Of a DNA stretch of 64,000 bases, positions 49,906 through 58,258 are shown in pieces. Under the pieces are notes generated by a model, which was not told where the DNA came from, did no database searches, and was given only the letters and a program-made list of their open reading frames with translations. The number at the start of each line of letters is the position of its first letter. The stretch's first letter is position 1. The stretch is from JACNKV01 sp964422145 (lineage in GTDB: Bacteria; Fidelibacterota; Marinisomatia; Marinisomatales; JACNKV01): NCBI GenBank assembly GCA_964422145.1, contig CAYQZV010000005.1, positions 51,940 through 115,939 of the forward strand, read 5' to 3'. The position numbers were made by a program, and so were the translations under genes.

Positions 49906-50820
49906 ATGACAAAACACTTTTTACACATTGAGGATCAGAGTGCAGATGAGATTTTAGGGCTTCTTGATTTAGCAAAAGAGATCAAAGCTAAATTTTATAA
50001 TCATGAAGAGTATAAACCGTTTAAGAATCAATCTTTGGCGATGATTTTTGCCAAACCGTCTGCACGAACCCGCATCTCTTTTGAGACCGGGTTTACATGG
50101 ATGGGCGGTCATGCGTTATATCTTGGCCCCAATGATATCGGGATCGGGAAAAGAGAAGCTGTAAAGGATATTGCCCGTGTAGTCAGTCGGTACAATGATA
50201 TGATTATGGCAAGGTTGTTTGAACATAAACACATTTTAGAGCTAGCCGAATATTCAACCAGCCCGGTTGTCAATGGTTTAACGGATTACAATCATCCATG
50301 CCAGATCATGGCAGATATTTTAACCGTTCAGGAGCATCGCAAATCATTGGATGATCTGAAAGTGGTGTATGTTGGTGACGGAAATAATATCGTTCATTCA
50401 TGGCTGCAATTAGCGACTAGACTGCCGATGGAATTTGTATGCGCTTGCCCGGAAGGATACGAACCCGATCCAGCAACCGTACAAAAAGTCCAGGACTGTG
50501 ATTTTTCATCCGTTGAGATCACACATAACTTAAAGAAAGCCGTTAAAGACGCCGATGTAATTTACACGGACGTTTGGGCATCGATGGGGCAGAAAGCTGA
50601 AGCGGGAGAGCGCGGGAAAGTCTTTGCCCAGTTCCAAGTGACGGAAGATGTAATGAAATCAACGGGAAAAGAGACATTCTTTATGCACTGTCTTCCTGCA
50701 GAGCGTGGACGTGAAGTAACCAATGGTGTGTTGGAAGCTCCGTATTCTATCGTCTTTGATGAAGCCGAAAACAGAATGCATGCTCAAAACGCGATTATGG
50801 TGTCATTGCTCTCAAAATAA
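49906..50820 (+). CDS. argF: Ornithine carbamoyltransferase
   Basis: This enzyme of about 304 residues makes citrulline from ornithine and carbamoyl phosphate. The carbamoyl-phosphate loop reads K-P-S-A-R-T-R (usually S-T-R-T-R; the Thr is Ala), followed by L-T-D-Y-N-H-P-C-Q and the ornithine loop M-H-C-L-P-A. A GTG six bases upstream is open, but GGAG spacing favours the ATG at 49906. A hairpin terminator follows. Confidence 0.93.
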   Translation: MTKHFLHIEDQSADEILGLLDLAKEIKAKFYNHEEYKPFKNQSLAMIFAKPSARTRISFETGFTWMGGHALYLGPNDIGIGKREAVKDIARVVSRYNDMIMARLFEHKHILELAEYSTSPVVNGLTDYNHPCQIMADILTVQEHRKSLDDLKVVYVGDGNNIVHSWLQLATRLPMEFVCACPEGYEPDPATVQKVQDCDFSSVEITHNLKKAVKDADVIYTDVWASMGQKAEAGERGKVFAQFQVTEDVMKSTGKETFFMHCLPAERGREVTNGVLEAPYSIVFDEAENRMHAQNAIMVSLLSK

Positions 50821-50851
50821 CGGATTTCATCTTATCTATACACATTTACCC

Positions 50852-50892
50852 AAAACAGCCTGGGGACAAAAGTTCTCTCCTCAGGCTGTTTT
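50852..50892 (+). terminator. Intrinsic terminator after argF
   Basis: AAAACAGCCTG and CAGGCTGTTTT form a strong stem that encloses a further GGGA/TCTC-type pairing and a loop, with flanking A and T tracts. It separates argF from the FakA/FakB-like gene. Confidence 0.85.
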
Positions 50893-50950
50893 ACATTCCT
50901 TGTAACTTGTTTGATTTACATGTAATTTAACCAAAAGAGAATCTCGTATT

Positions 50951-52528
50951 ATGGAAAAACACCCCCTTGAAATCACCTATGTAGATGGCCATAGATATTA
51001 TGATTGTATCGTCGCAGGCTATGAATATATCATTCCATTGGAAGAAACCATTAATAAGTTGAATGTATTTCCCATTCCGGATTATGACACCGGATCAAAT
51101 ATGATCGCTACATTTAAAGCCATCGTTCATCGAGCTGGGGAAAAGATCACACATGATTTGGGGGAAATGGCACAAAGTATAGCTGATATCGCTCAAGAAG
51201 AAGCACGAGGAAATATAGGATTTCTATTCTATCACTTCTTTCTTGGATTTGCTGAGGAAGTAGTTAAAAAACACAAAGTCCACACAAAGAAATTTGCACT
51301 CGCGTTTCAAAAAGCGGCAGAAAAAGCAAAAAATTCAATTGAAAATCCTGAAGAAGGGACCATCCTGACACTTTTCCATGGATGGGCAAACAAATTAGAA
51401 GAAACAAGTCAATCGTTTTCAGATTTTACGGATTGTTTACGACAATCACTAAGACAGTCAAGATCTATGTTAAAAGAAACAACATCCCAACTCTCTGTGT
51501 TGGCAGCGCATAATGTAGTGGATGCCGGTGCTCAGGGGTTCGTTCACATTTTGGAAGGGATTGACGCTTTTATTCATACCGGGAACATCCGGCGGAAAAA
51601 ATTCTATACGGAGAATCAAAATCTTAGCGAAAACTATAAAGTTACGGTGCGAAAATCTAAAGATATTCCAACAACGGTCGTAACGGACTCCACTTGTGAT
51701 CTTCCTAATGAAGTATTGAATCAATATAATATCAATGTTGTTCCCGTCAGGCTTAGATTCGGTGAAGAAGATTTTGTGGACAAAATCACGATATCGAACG
51801 AAGAGTTTTGGGTGAAACTGAGAGGAAGCAATATTCATCCGCAAACTTCTCAACCGCCCCCAGGTGATTTTTCAAAAATGTACTCAGCGTTATTTTCAGA
51901 AGATGCTGAAAATGTTTTATCTATTCATCTCCCGGCTGCTCTAAGCGGAACATTTCAATCAGCTGTAACCGCAAAAGATATTTCGAAAGGGAATGTGTCG
52001 GTTCTAGACTCTGAAAATGGTTCAATCGGACTGGGGTTGATTGTAATGCGGGTTGCGGAAGCTCTCTCAAAGGGATTCAGTTTTGAACAAAGTTTGACTG
52101 TTGCTGAGCAAGCGACCCAGAATACAAATATTTACATTGGCCTTGCCTCTTTGGACAACGCTGTCCGCGGTGGAAGAGTCTCTCCGACCGTTAAAAAGAT
52201 AGCTGATTTTTTGCATATCACTCCCATTTTGACGTTTAAGAAAGAAGGAATCAAACCTGCAGGAGTGATTAGCGGAAGGAAGAATATGACAAATAAGTTA
52301 TTGAAATTTGTTAAGAAAAAGATTCCATCCGGAACGGCATTTCGCATTGGAATTGTTCATGGGAACTGTGAACATGAAATCGCGAATATTCGAAGAAGCT
52401 TTGAAGCAATCCCTGAATGTGATCAGGTCATCTCTACGTTTATAGGACCGGCTTTGGGTGTTCATGCCGGAGAAGGTTCTGTTGCCATTGCTGTTCAATT
52501 ACTTCAAGACGATTTAGCAAATAACTAA
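50951..52528 (+). CDS. Fused FakA-like (DAK2/DhaL) and FakB-like (DegV) protein, probable fatty acid kinase
   Basis: This 525-residue protein has two domains normally found apart. Residues 1-215 are a DhaL/FakA-N nucleotide-binding domain with N-V-F-P-I-P-D-Y-D-T-G-S-N-M (Mg-ATP Asp44 and Asp46) and a later D-A-G-A-Q-G-F. Residues 240-525 are a DegV/FakB lipid-binding domain with V-T-D-S-T-C-D-L-P, T-S-Q-P-P-P-G-D-F and L-S-G-T-F-Q-S-A. In Firmicutes, FakA phosphorylates a fatty acid held by FakB to give acyl-phosphate; the fusion would do both. The middle and C-terminal domains of FakA are missing. It lies two bases before the GMC gene. Confidence 0.85.
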   Translation: MEKHPLEITYVDGHRYYDCIVAGYEYIIPLEETINKLNVFPIPDYDTGSNMIATFKAIVHRAGEKITHDLGEMAQSIADIAQEEARGNIGFLFYHFFLGFAEEVVKKHKVHTKKFALAFQKAAEKAKNSIENPEEGTILTLFHGWANKLEETSQSFSDFTDCLRQSLRQSRSMLKETTSQLSVLAAHNVVDAGAQGFVHILEGIDAFIHTGNIRRKKFYTENQNLSENYKVTVRKSKDIPTTVVTDSTCDLPNEVLNQYNINVVPVRLRFGEEDFVDKITISNEEFWVKLRGSNIHPQTSQPPPGDFSKMYSALFSEDAENVLSIHLPAALSGTFQSAVTAKDISKGNVSVLDSENGSIGLGLIVMRVAEALSKGFSFEQSLTVAEQATQNTNIYIGLASLDNAVRGGRVSPTVKKIADFLHITPILTFKKEGIKPAGVISGRKNMTNKLLKFVKKKIPSGTAFRIGIVHGNCEHEIANIRRSFEAIPECDQVISTFIGPALGVHAGEGSVAIAVQLLQDDLANN

Positions 52529-52529
52529 A

Positions 52530-54104
52530 ATGAATTCTTCATCTGATTCTGTATTTGATTATATCATTATCGGGTCAGGTTTCGGCGGATCGGTTTCCGC
52601 TATGCGACTCAGCGAAAAAGGTTATTCCGTTGCCGTTCTTGAAAAAGGGAAGCGGTATCGAACAGAAGATTTTCCTCAATCCAATTGGAATTTGAGAAAA
52701 TTCCTTTGGATGCCCAAATGCGGACTTTACGGTATTCAAGATATGACATTGTTGAGAGATGTTTTTATTTTGCATGGGACGGGCGTCGGCGGCGGGAGTC
52801 TTGTTTATGCCAATACATTACTTGTTCCATCTGATCAGGCTTTAGCACAATGGGATGACGGTAAATGGAAAGAACGCCTGCATCCCTATTACTCTGTAGC
52901 ACAAAAAATGCTGGGGGCGGTCACACCTCCCGTTAAAACAATATCTGATTCTTATTTGGAAGAGATCATTAACGAATTTGACTATCCGAACAGTTTTGAA
53001 CCCGTAGAAGTCGGGATTTATTTCGGAGAAGCCGGAGAAACCGCTTCCGACCCGTATTTTGACGGAAAAGGTCCGGATAGAACCGGCTGCATAGAATGCG
53101 GCGGATGTATGGTTGGTTGTAAAGAGAATGCGAAAAATACACTGGATAAGAACTACTTATATTTTGCAGAGAAGAATGGAGTAAAAATATTCCCGGAGAC
53201 CGAAGCGATTCTTGTATCAGAAGAGCGGTCTGATCTTTATAAGGTTCATACCCATAAAAGCACAGGATTATCTCGCAATCGAAAAACATTTTTTGCGAAA
53301 AATATTATCTTTTCAGGCGGAGTTCTGGGTACGGTCAAATTACTGAAGCAAAGTCAAAGCAAAGGGTTAAGCGGACTTCCAAACTCGATCGGGGCCATTG
53401 TTCGGACAAATTCTGAAGCGTTATTGGGAGTTGTATCCCATGATAAAGATGTTGATCATTCGAAAGGAATTGCGATTGCATCTCAGGCAATGCTCGATAC
53501 AGATACACAGGTTGAACTGGTTCGGTATGGAGCAGGACAGGACGTGATGGGAAATCTTGGAACCGTTCTAACCGGAGGAACAAAATATTTACCGAGATGG
53601 GTTTTATGGTTGTATAATGTTCTTCGGTATCCGTTGAATACAGCTCGGAATTTGTATCCGTTCGGATGGGCAAAACACAGCACGATATTATTGGTGATGC
53701 AAACATTGGAAAACCACTTGAGTTTAACGTTAAAACGATCTTGGCTTCGATTGGGAGGAAAGACTTTAGTCAGCCGCAGAAATACAAAGGATCCAATTCC
53801 ATCGTACATACCGCAGGCGAACTTACTGGCCGAAAGGATGGCTGAAAAAATGAACGGTCGAGCCTGCAGTTCACTTCCTGAAGCCGTTCTTGATACTGCG
53901 ACAACGGCTCATATTCTTGGCGGATGTATCCTCGGGAATAGCCCTGAAACTTCGGTAGTGAATGAGAAACTTCAAATCCATGGAAAAGAAAATCTTTTTG
54001 TGATTGACGGATCGGTGATCCCGGGAAATCTGGGTGTCAATCCATCGCTGACGATTACAACCCTTGCAGAATGGGCGATGAGCCACATCCCTGATAAAAA
54101 ATAA
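52530..54104 (+). CDS. GMC-family FAD-dependent oxidoreductase (cholesterol/fatty alcohol oxidase-like)
   Basis: This 524-residue flavoprotein has an N-terminal dinucleotide fold (Y-I-I-I-G-S-G-F-G-G-S), G-T-G-V-G-G-G-S-L-V-Y-A-N and a C-terminal V-I-D-G-S-V-I-P-G-N-L-G-V-N-P. The insert C-I-E-C-G-G-C-M-V-G-C-K near 189 is typical of the cholesterol-oxidase-like branch of GMC enzymes. A hydrophobic alcohol is the likely substrate. The aldehyde dehydrogenase gene begins 17 bases later, so the two may catalyse successive oxidations. Confidence 0.87.
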   Translation: MNSSSDSVFDYIIIGSGFGGSVSAMRLSEKGYSVAVLEKGKRYRTEDFPQSNWNLRKFLWMPKCGLYGIQDMTLLRDVFILHGTGVGGGSLVYANTLLVPSDQALAQWDDGKWKERLHPYYSVAQKMLGAVTPPVKTISDSYLEEIINEFDYPNSFEPVEVGIYFGEAGETASDPYFDGKGPDRTGCIECGGCMVGCKENAKNTLDKNYLYFAEKNGVKIFPETEAILVSEERSDLYKVHTHKSTGLSRNRKTFFAKNIIFSGGVLGTVKLLKQSQSKGLSGLPNSIGAIVRTNSEALLGVVSHDKDVDHSKGIAIASQAMLDTDTQVELVRYGAGQDVMGNLGTVLTGGTKYLPRWVLWLYNVLRYPLNTARNLYPFGWAKHSTILLVMQTLENHLSLTLKRSWLRLGGKTLVSRRNTKDPIPSYIPQANLLAERMAEKMNGRACSSLPEAVLDTATTAHILGGCILGNSPETSVVNEKLQIHGKENLFVIDGSVIPGNLGVNPSLTITTLAEWAMSHIPDKK

Positions 54105-54121
54105 ATTCGGAAAATATTGTT

Positions 54122-55606
54122 ATGAGTTCACGTATAGAAAATGGAATGTTATTGTGTTATAATCCTGTAACAATGGAATCATTAAAAGATATTCCATTAT
54201 CATCAGAGGATGAAATCCAAGCTGTACTTCATCAAGCTAGAAAATCAGCAGAGAATTATAATAATACCACAATAAAGCTGCGAAAAAAGCTTGTAACTGC
54301 ATATCGCAAAGCGATTGCAAACCGAACCGATCAATTTTTAGATATCATCCGTTCTGAGACGGGGAAATCTCATCAAGATGCGATGCTGGAAGTATTTGTT
54401 GGTATTGATTTGATCTCGACTTTATCGGCACAGGTAAATAAAGCTCTCTCTCGGGGAAAACGCTCATCAAGTTGGTATGTATACAAAAAGAGTTGGGTTG
54501 AATATCATCCTCATGGTGTGGCAGGGATTATTTCCCCGTGGAACTACCCATTTATACTAACGCTTTCCCCGGTTATTGAAGCATTGCTGGCTGGGAATAC
54601 CGTTGTTCTAAAACCATCTGAACAGACACCATTGACCGGGCTTCTTCTGAAAGAAGTATTTAATGAGATTGCCGACGATCCATTTGTATTTCAAACTATA
54701 ATTGGGTGCGCAGCTGCCGGGAAAAGTCTAATAAACAGTGACAATACGGATATCATTTGTTTTACGGGAAGTACCGCTGTGGGAAAGATCATCGCAGCAT
54801 CTTGCGGTGAACAACTGAAACCATGTGTTTTAGAACTAGGTGGAAAAGATGCGATGATTGTATTGGATGATGCAGATTTAGAGCGAGCAGCTAATGCTTG
54901 TGTATGGGGAGGCTTTTCCAATGCCGGACAAACCTGTATCTCCGTTGAACGCGTCTTTGTTTGTGAGTCAGTTTTTGATCCTTTTATTCAACAGGTCAAA
55001 GAGAAAATGCTCACCGTGACTTGTGGAGAAAGCGACGATGATAATATTGGTGCGATGACGATGTCAATCGGTTTAGAGAAAGTCAAACAACAGATTGAAA
55101 ATGCAGAATCATTTAGTCATGAGATCTTTACTTTAGAATCATCTAAAAACAAAAAGGGGCAATTCTGTCCACCCACGTTAGTTATTGAGCCGGATGAAAA
55201 TAGTGAGATATCCGTGGAAGAATCATTCGGTCCGGTGATTACAGTATTCAAAGTAAAAGATGACCGGGATGCTGTCAATAGAGCCAATGATTGTCGTTAT
55301 GGACTTGCTGCGAGTGTTTTTACCTCCAGCAAGAAGAGAGGTCGAAAAATTGCCGGAGCTTTAGAAGCCGGATTGGTTACAATTAACGATATTCAAACGG
55401 GATACGGGATAGGGAGTTTACCGTTCGGTGGAGTTAAAGAATCCGGGATAGGAAGAGTACACGGGACGGAAGGACTACGAACATTTAGCCGAATTACTTC
55501 TGTGGTTGAAAATCGATTTAATTTACGATCAGAGCCATGGTGGTACAGCGGAATTCAATCATTACCGAAATGGGTTCAGAAGTTTATTCGACTTTGGTAC
55601 GAATGA
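54122..55606 (+). CDS. NAD(P)-dependent aldehyde dehydrogenase
   Basis: This 494-residue ALDH has I-S-P-W-N-Y-P-F (cofactor), P-S-E-Q-T-P, F-T-G-S-T-A-V-G, the general base in L-E-L-G-G-K-D and the catalytic Cys in N-A-G-Q-T-C-I-S. Its C-terminus carries an extra hydrophobic/aromatic tail (P-W-W-Y-S-G-I-Q and beyond) like membrane-associated fatty-aldehyde dehydrogenases. It would oxidise the aldehyde made by the preceding GMC enzyme to a carboxylic acid; that link is inferred. Confidence 0.9.
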   Translation: MSSRIENGMLLCYNPVTMESLKDIPLSSEDEIQAVLHQARKSAENYNNTTIKLRKKLVTAYRKAIANRTDQFLDIIRSETGKSHQDAMLEVFVGIDLISTLSAQVNKALSRGKRSSSWYVYKKSWVEYHPHGVAGIISPWNYPFILTLSPVIEALLAGNTVVLKPSEQTPLTGLLLKEVFNEIADDPFVFQTIIGCAAAGKSLINSDNTDIICFTGSTAVGKIIAASCGEQLKPCVLELGGKDAMIVLDDADLERAANACVWGGFSNAGQTCISVERVFVCESVFDPFIQQVKEKMLTVTCGESDDDNIGAMTMSIGLEKVKQQIENAESFSHEIFTLESSKNKKGQFCPPTLVIEPDENSEISVEESFGPVITVFKVKDDRDAVNRANDCRYGLAASVFTSSKKRGRKIAGALEAGLVTINDIQTGYGIGSLPFGGVKESGIGRVHGTEGLRTFSRITSVVENRFNLRSEPWWYSGIQSLPKWVQKFIRLWYE

Positions 55607-55626
55607 TATTTAATTTTCTGTATATT

Positions 55627-56514
55627 TTATAATACCGGATCAAGAACCCAAGTTATTTTATACTCGGTAAGATCATCCGGGAGTAGGATTTTCGGATCTG
55701 AGGCTACCCAGGTTCCTGAGAATTCATTTTCGTTCATCGTTAACTCAAAATGACTCATGGCAATCCCTATATCAATCCGCTGAAGATCACCCTCTTTTCC
55801 GGTACGAACCAAAATAGGCTGGTCTTTATATCCTTTAGTTCGGCGTAAGTAGAAATGAATGCGGTTGCCATCCTTGATGAGTTTCCATGGCTGCTTATTA
55901 GAAGCGGAAGGAGCCAGTCGAACCATTTCAAGGGCCGTTGAAAAGATACCTGCCGCATCTAATGTTAGCGGTGTTTCAAAATTATGTGAGTAAAATAATC
56001 TATCCCAGGGACGACGATGATCTGACCCCGCGGCTTTTCGGATCATTTTATCTGTCCGGCGTTTTTTATCCTTAGGATATCCGATAGCAATAACGGCGGG
56101 GAGACTTTCGTCTTCTTTGAGTTCAACTAATTTACTGAAAACACTTTTCCGGAATGTCCCGCCCATCCAGCAAGTACCGAGACCTAATTCGGTTGCCTTG
56201 AGGATAATTTTCTCAACGACATATCCAAATTCTTCTACTTGAAACTGATCATCTTTTTTGGTTGTAGCGCCTACTAGGAATTCTTCCGTTCCTTTGATAA
56301 AACCATAAGTATTCAACATTCTTAAGATCGATAATCCTGATTGTATTTGTCCGAAATGAACTCTAGATTTTGTTCCAAGTGGACCGATACTATTTTGATT
56401 GATGTATGTCAATAATTCAGTAAGAGTATCATCTGAAATAGGTCGGTTTTGATATCCTCTGCATGAATATCTTGAGCGAATTATATCTGTGATGGGCTGA
56501 TTGATTTTATGCAT
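55627..56514 (-). CDS. Nitroreductase-family protein (TM1586-like)
   Basis: This 295-residue flavin nitroreductase has two repeated halves: residues 1-170 begin I-I-R-S-R-Y-S-C-R-G-Y and hold G-L-G-T-C-W-M-G-G-T-F; residues 190-295 hold V-R-L-A-P-S-A-S-N-K-Q-P-W. The double-length form resembles the TM1586 type. The substrate is unknown. It is convergent with the ALDH gene. Confidence 0.85.
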   Translation of the reverse strand: MHKINQPITDIIRSRYSCRGYQNRPISDDTLTELLTYINQNSIGPLGTKSRVHFGQIQSGLSILRMLNTYGFIKGTEEFLVGATTKKDDQFQVEEFGYVVEKIILKATELGLGTCWMGGTFRKSVFSKLVELKEDESLPAVIAIGYPKDKKRRTDKMIRKAAGSDHRRPWDRLFYSHNFETPLTLDAAGIFSTALEMVRLAPSASNKQPWKLIKDGNRIHFYLRRTKGYKDQPILVRTGKEGDLQRIDIGIAMSHFELTMNENEFSGTWVASDPKILLPDDLTEYKITWVLDPVL

Positions 56515-56523
56515 TTTTGAAAA

Positions 56524-58251
56524 TTATTTTAACAATAATAATTTTTCAGTCTGATGGAAATTATCAGCGGTCATTTGTACGAAGTATACCCCACTGGGGA
56601 ATTGGGAAGCGTCCCAAACCATGGTATACTCACCCTGTTCAGCTGACCCGTAAAATAAAGTGTGGACCTGTCTTCCTGCAGCGTCATAAATATCCAATGA
56701 AAGATCAGAATTAGTGATCAAGTTTGGGACGGTAAATGAGATGGTCGTTGCAGGATTAAATGGGTTTGGAAAAGCAGGATGAAGTTCAAACGAACGTACA
56801 AATACACTTGGGTCGGAGCCTGATGATCCTTCAACCACAATGGTTACAGTCACATCATCATTCTCCGGGATAACGGTATTAACGTAACAGATATTCACAT
56901 CACCGGATGTATCCACTTGCAGCAGCGTTCCATTTGAAATGGTGTACTGCGGTGTTGTATCATGCGGCATAATGAATTTGATTTTTGCATGCTCGAAATC
57001 CATATATTGATCATTGTGAATTACTGCAGACACACTATCGCTTGATCCGTTATTTGAAGGAGAGAACGCAATGGTTAAATTATCTGATCCGTAATAAGAA
57101 GCATAGGATGCGTATTGCGGTTCAAATCCATCGGGATTTACTTTAATGACGCGATAAGCTTCACCATCGGGATAGGCTGCTCGTGTCTTAATGTTATACG
57201 GTGGAGTAAAATCGTCCCAATTACTATGTACATGACCGGAGAGCATCATCTCAATATTTTGTCCACCTAGACTAATTTGGTCGGAAAAATCATGATGGAT
57301 AAATAAAACACGTCGATTATCTTCCGGGATATTCTCTAATTGATTTGTTAACCAATCCAATTGAGAAGGAATCAGACTGTAATACCCATAGATATCATAC
57401 ATGAAAGAATCATAATTAACGTATGATTCCATTCCGATATACGTTATATCTCCATAATGGAATGTATAATCTTGTGTATATGTTGGTGAGAACTCTAAAG
57501 ATTTCCATCCAAAAAAACGCCACCAATTTCTGCGTGCAGTTCCTTGAGTCGGTGGAGTATCCACCCAACCGCCAAGATCATGATTCCCGGCGATCAGGTA
57601 AACCGGAACTTCAAATTCTCCTAAAATGCGTTTTGTTTTTGTGTACACACGTCCGTTCCCATAATCTTCTAATTCTCCTTCATTAATAACATCTCCCGTA
57701 ATCAGAACAAATTCAGGATTGATCAAATTAACGTCCTGAATGATCTTTCGCAGTGCGATCATTGTGGTGGTATCGTTGAGTGCCGCTTCAGGATCATCCG
57801 ACCAGTAAATCTTCACGGGTAAATGCGTGTCGGTAATGTGTACGAAATAATATTCATCTCGTTCTTCAGGGATCAGCTGAACCGAGTTTCGGGTAATATC
57901 CATGAGATCGTTAGATGCTGTCACTTTCAGGTCATACAATTCATAAAGATCAGGGATAGGAACATTCACCGTCAACGTCCAAAGATCAGTGCCTTGATCG
58001 TAATTCGTTGAGAGAAGGGTAAGATCCAAGGTGATTTCGTTAAACAAAAGCTGCGCTTGCCAATTGGATGTCGATTCGTCTGCAAGACAAAGGATATCCA
58101 TGGTTTCGCCTGGTGTTATAATTTCGGGGATATTTAAAATAGGTCGCTGAACAACGGTCAGTGTGTCTCCGATCGGAATGTCTTCGCTGCCTTGCCCATT
58201 AACGAGTGTAATGGAAATAAGAACCGATACAAAAACTAATTTGTAATGCAT
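56524..58251 (-). CDS. Secreted metallophosphoesterase with type IX-like sorting domain
   Basis: This 575-residue secreted protein has a signal peptide (1-19) and a calcineurin-like phosphoesterase domain (about 150-350) with all metal motifs: H-I-T-D-T-H, L-I-T-G-D-V, I-A-G-N-H-D and L-S-G-H-V-H. It ends in an 80-residue domain starting F-P-N-P-F-N-P-A-T-T-I-S-F and closing Q-T-E-K-L-L-L-L-K, the C-terminal signal of type IX-like secretion. The substrate is unknown. It follows the gingipain-like gene by seven bases. Confidence 0.9.
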   Translation of the reverse strand: MHYKLVFVSVLISITLVNGQGSEDIPIGDTLTVVQRPILNIPEIITPGETMDILCLADESTSNWQAQLLFNEITLDLTLLSTNYDQGTDLWTLTVNVPIPDLYELYDLKVTASNDLMDITRNSVQLIPEERDEYYFVHITDTHLPVKIYWSDDPEAALNDTTTMIALRKIIQDVNLINPEFVLITGDVINEGELEDYGNGRVYTKTKRILGEFEVPVYLIAGNHDLGGWVDTPPTQGTARRNWWRFFGWKSLEFSPTYTQDYTFHYGDITYIGMESYVNYDSFMYDIYGYYSLIPSQLDWLTNQLENIPEDNRRVLFIHHDFSDQISLGGQNIEMMLSGHVHSNWDDFTPPYNIKTRAAYPDGEAYRVIKVNPDGFEPQYASYASYYGSDNLTIAFSPSNNGSSDSVSAVIHNDQYMDFEHAKIKFIMPHDTTPQYTISNGTLLQVDTSGDVNICYVNTVIPENDDVTVTIVVEGSSGSDPSVFVRSFELHPAFPNPFNPATTISFTVPNLITNSDLSLDIYDAAGRQVHTLFYGSAEQGEYTMVWDASQFPSGVYFVQMTADNFHQTEKLLLLK

Positions 58252-58258
58252 AGATAAC

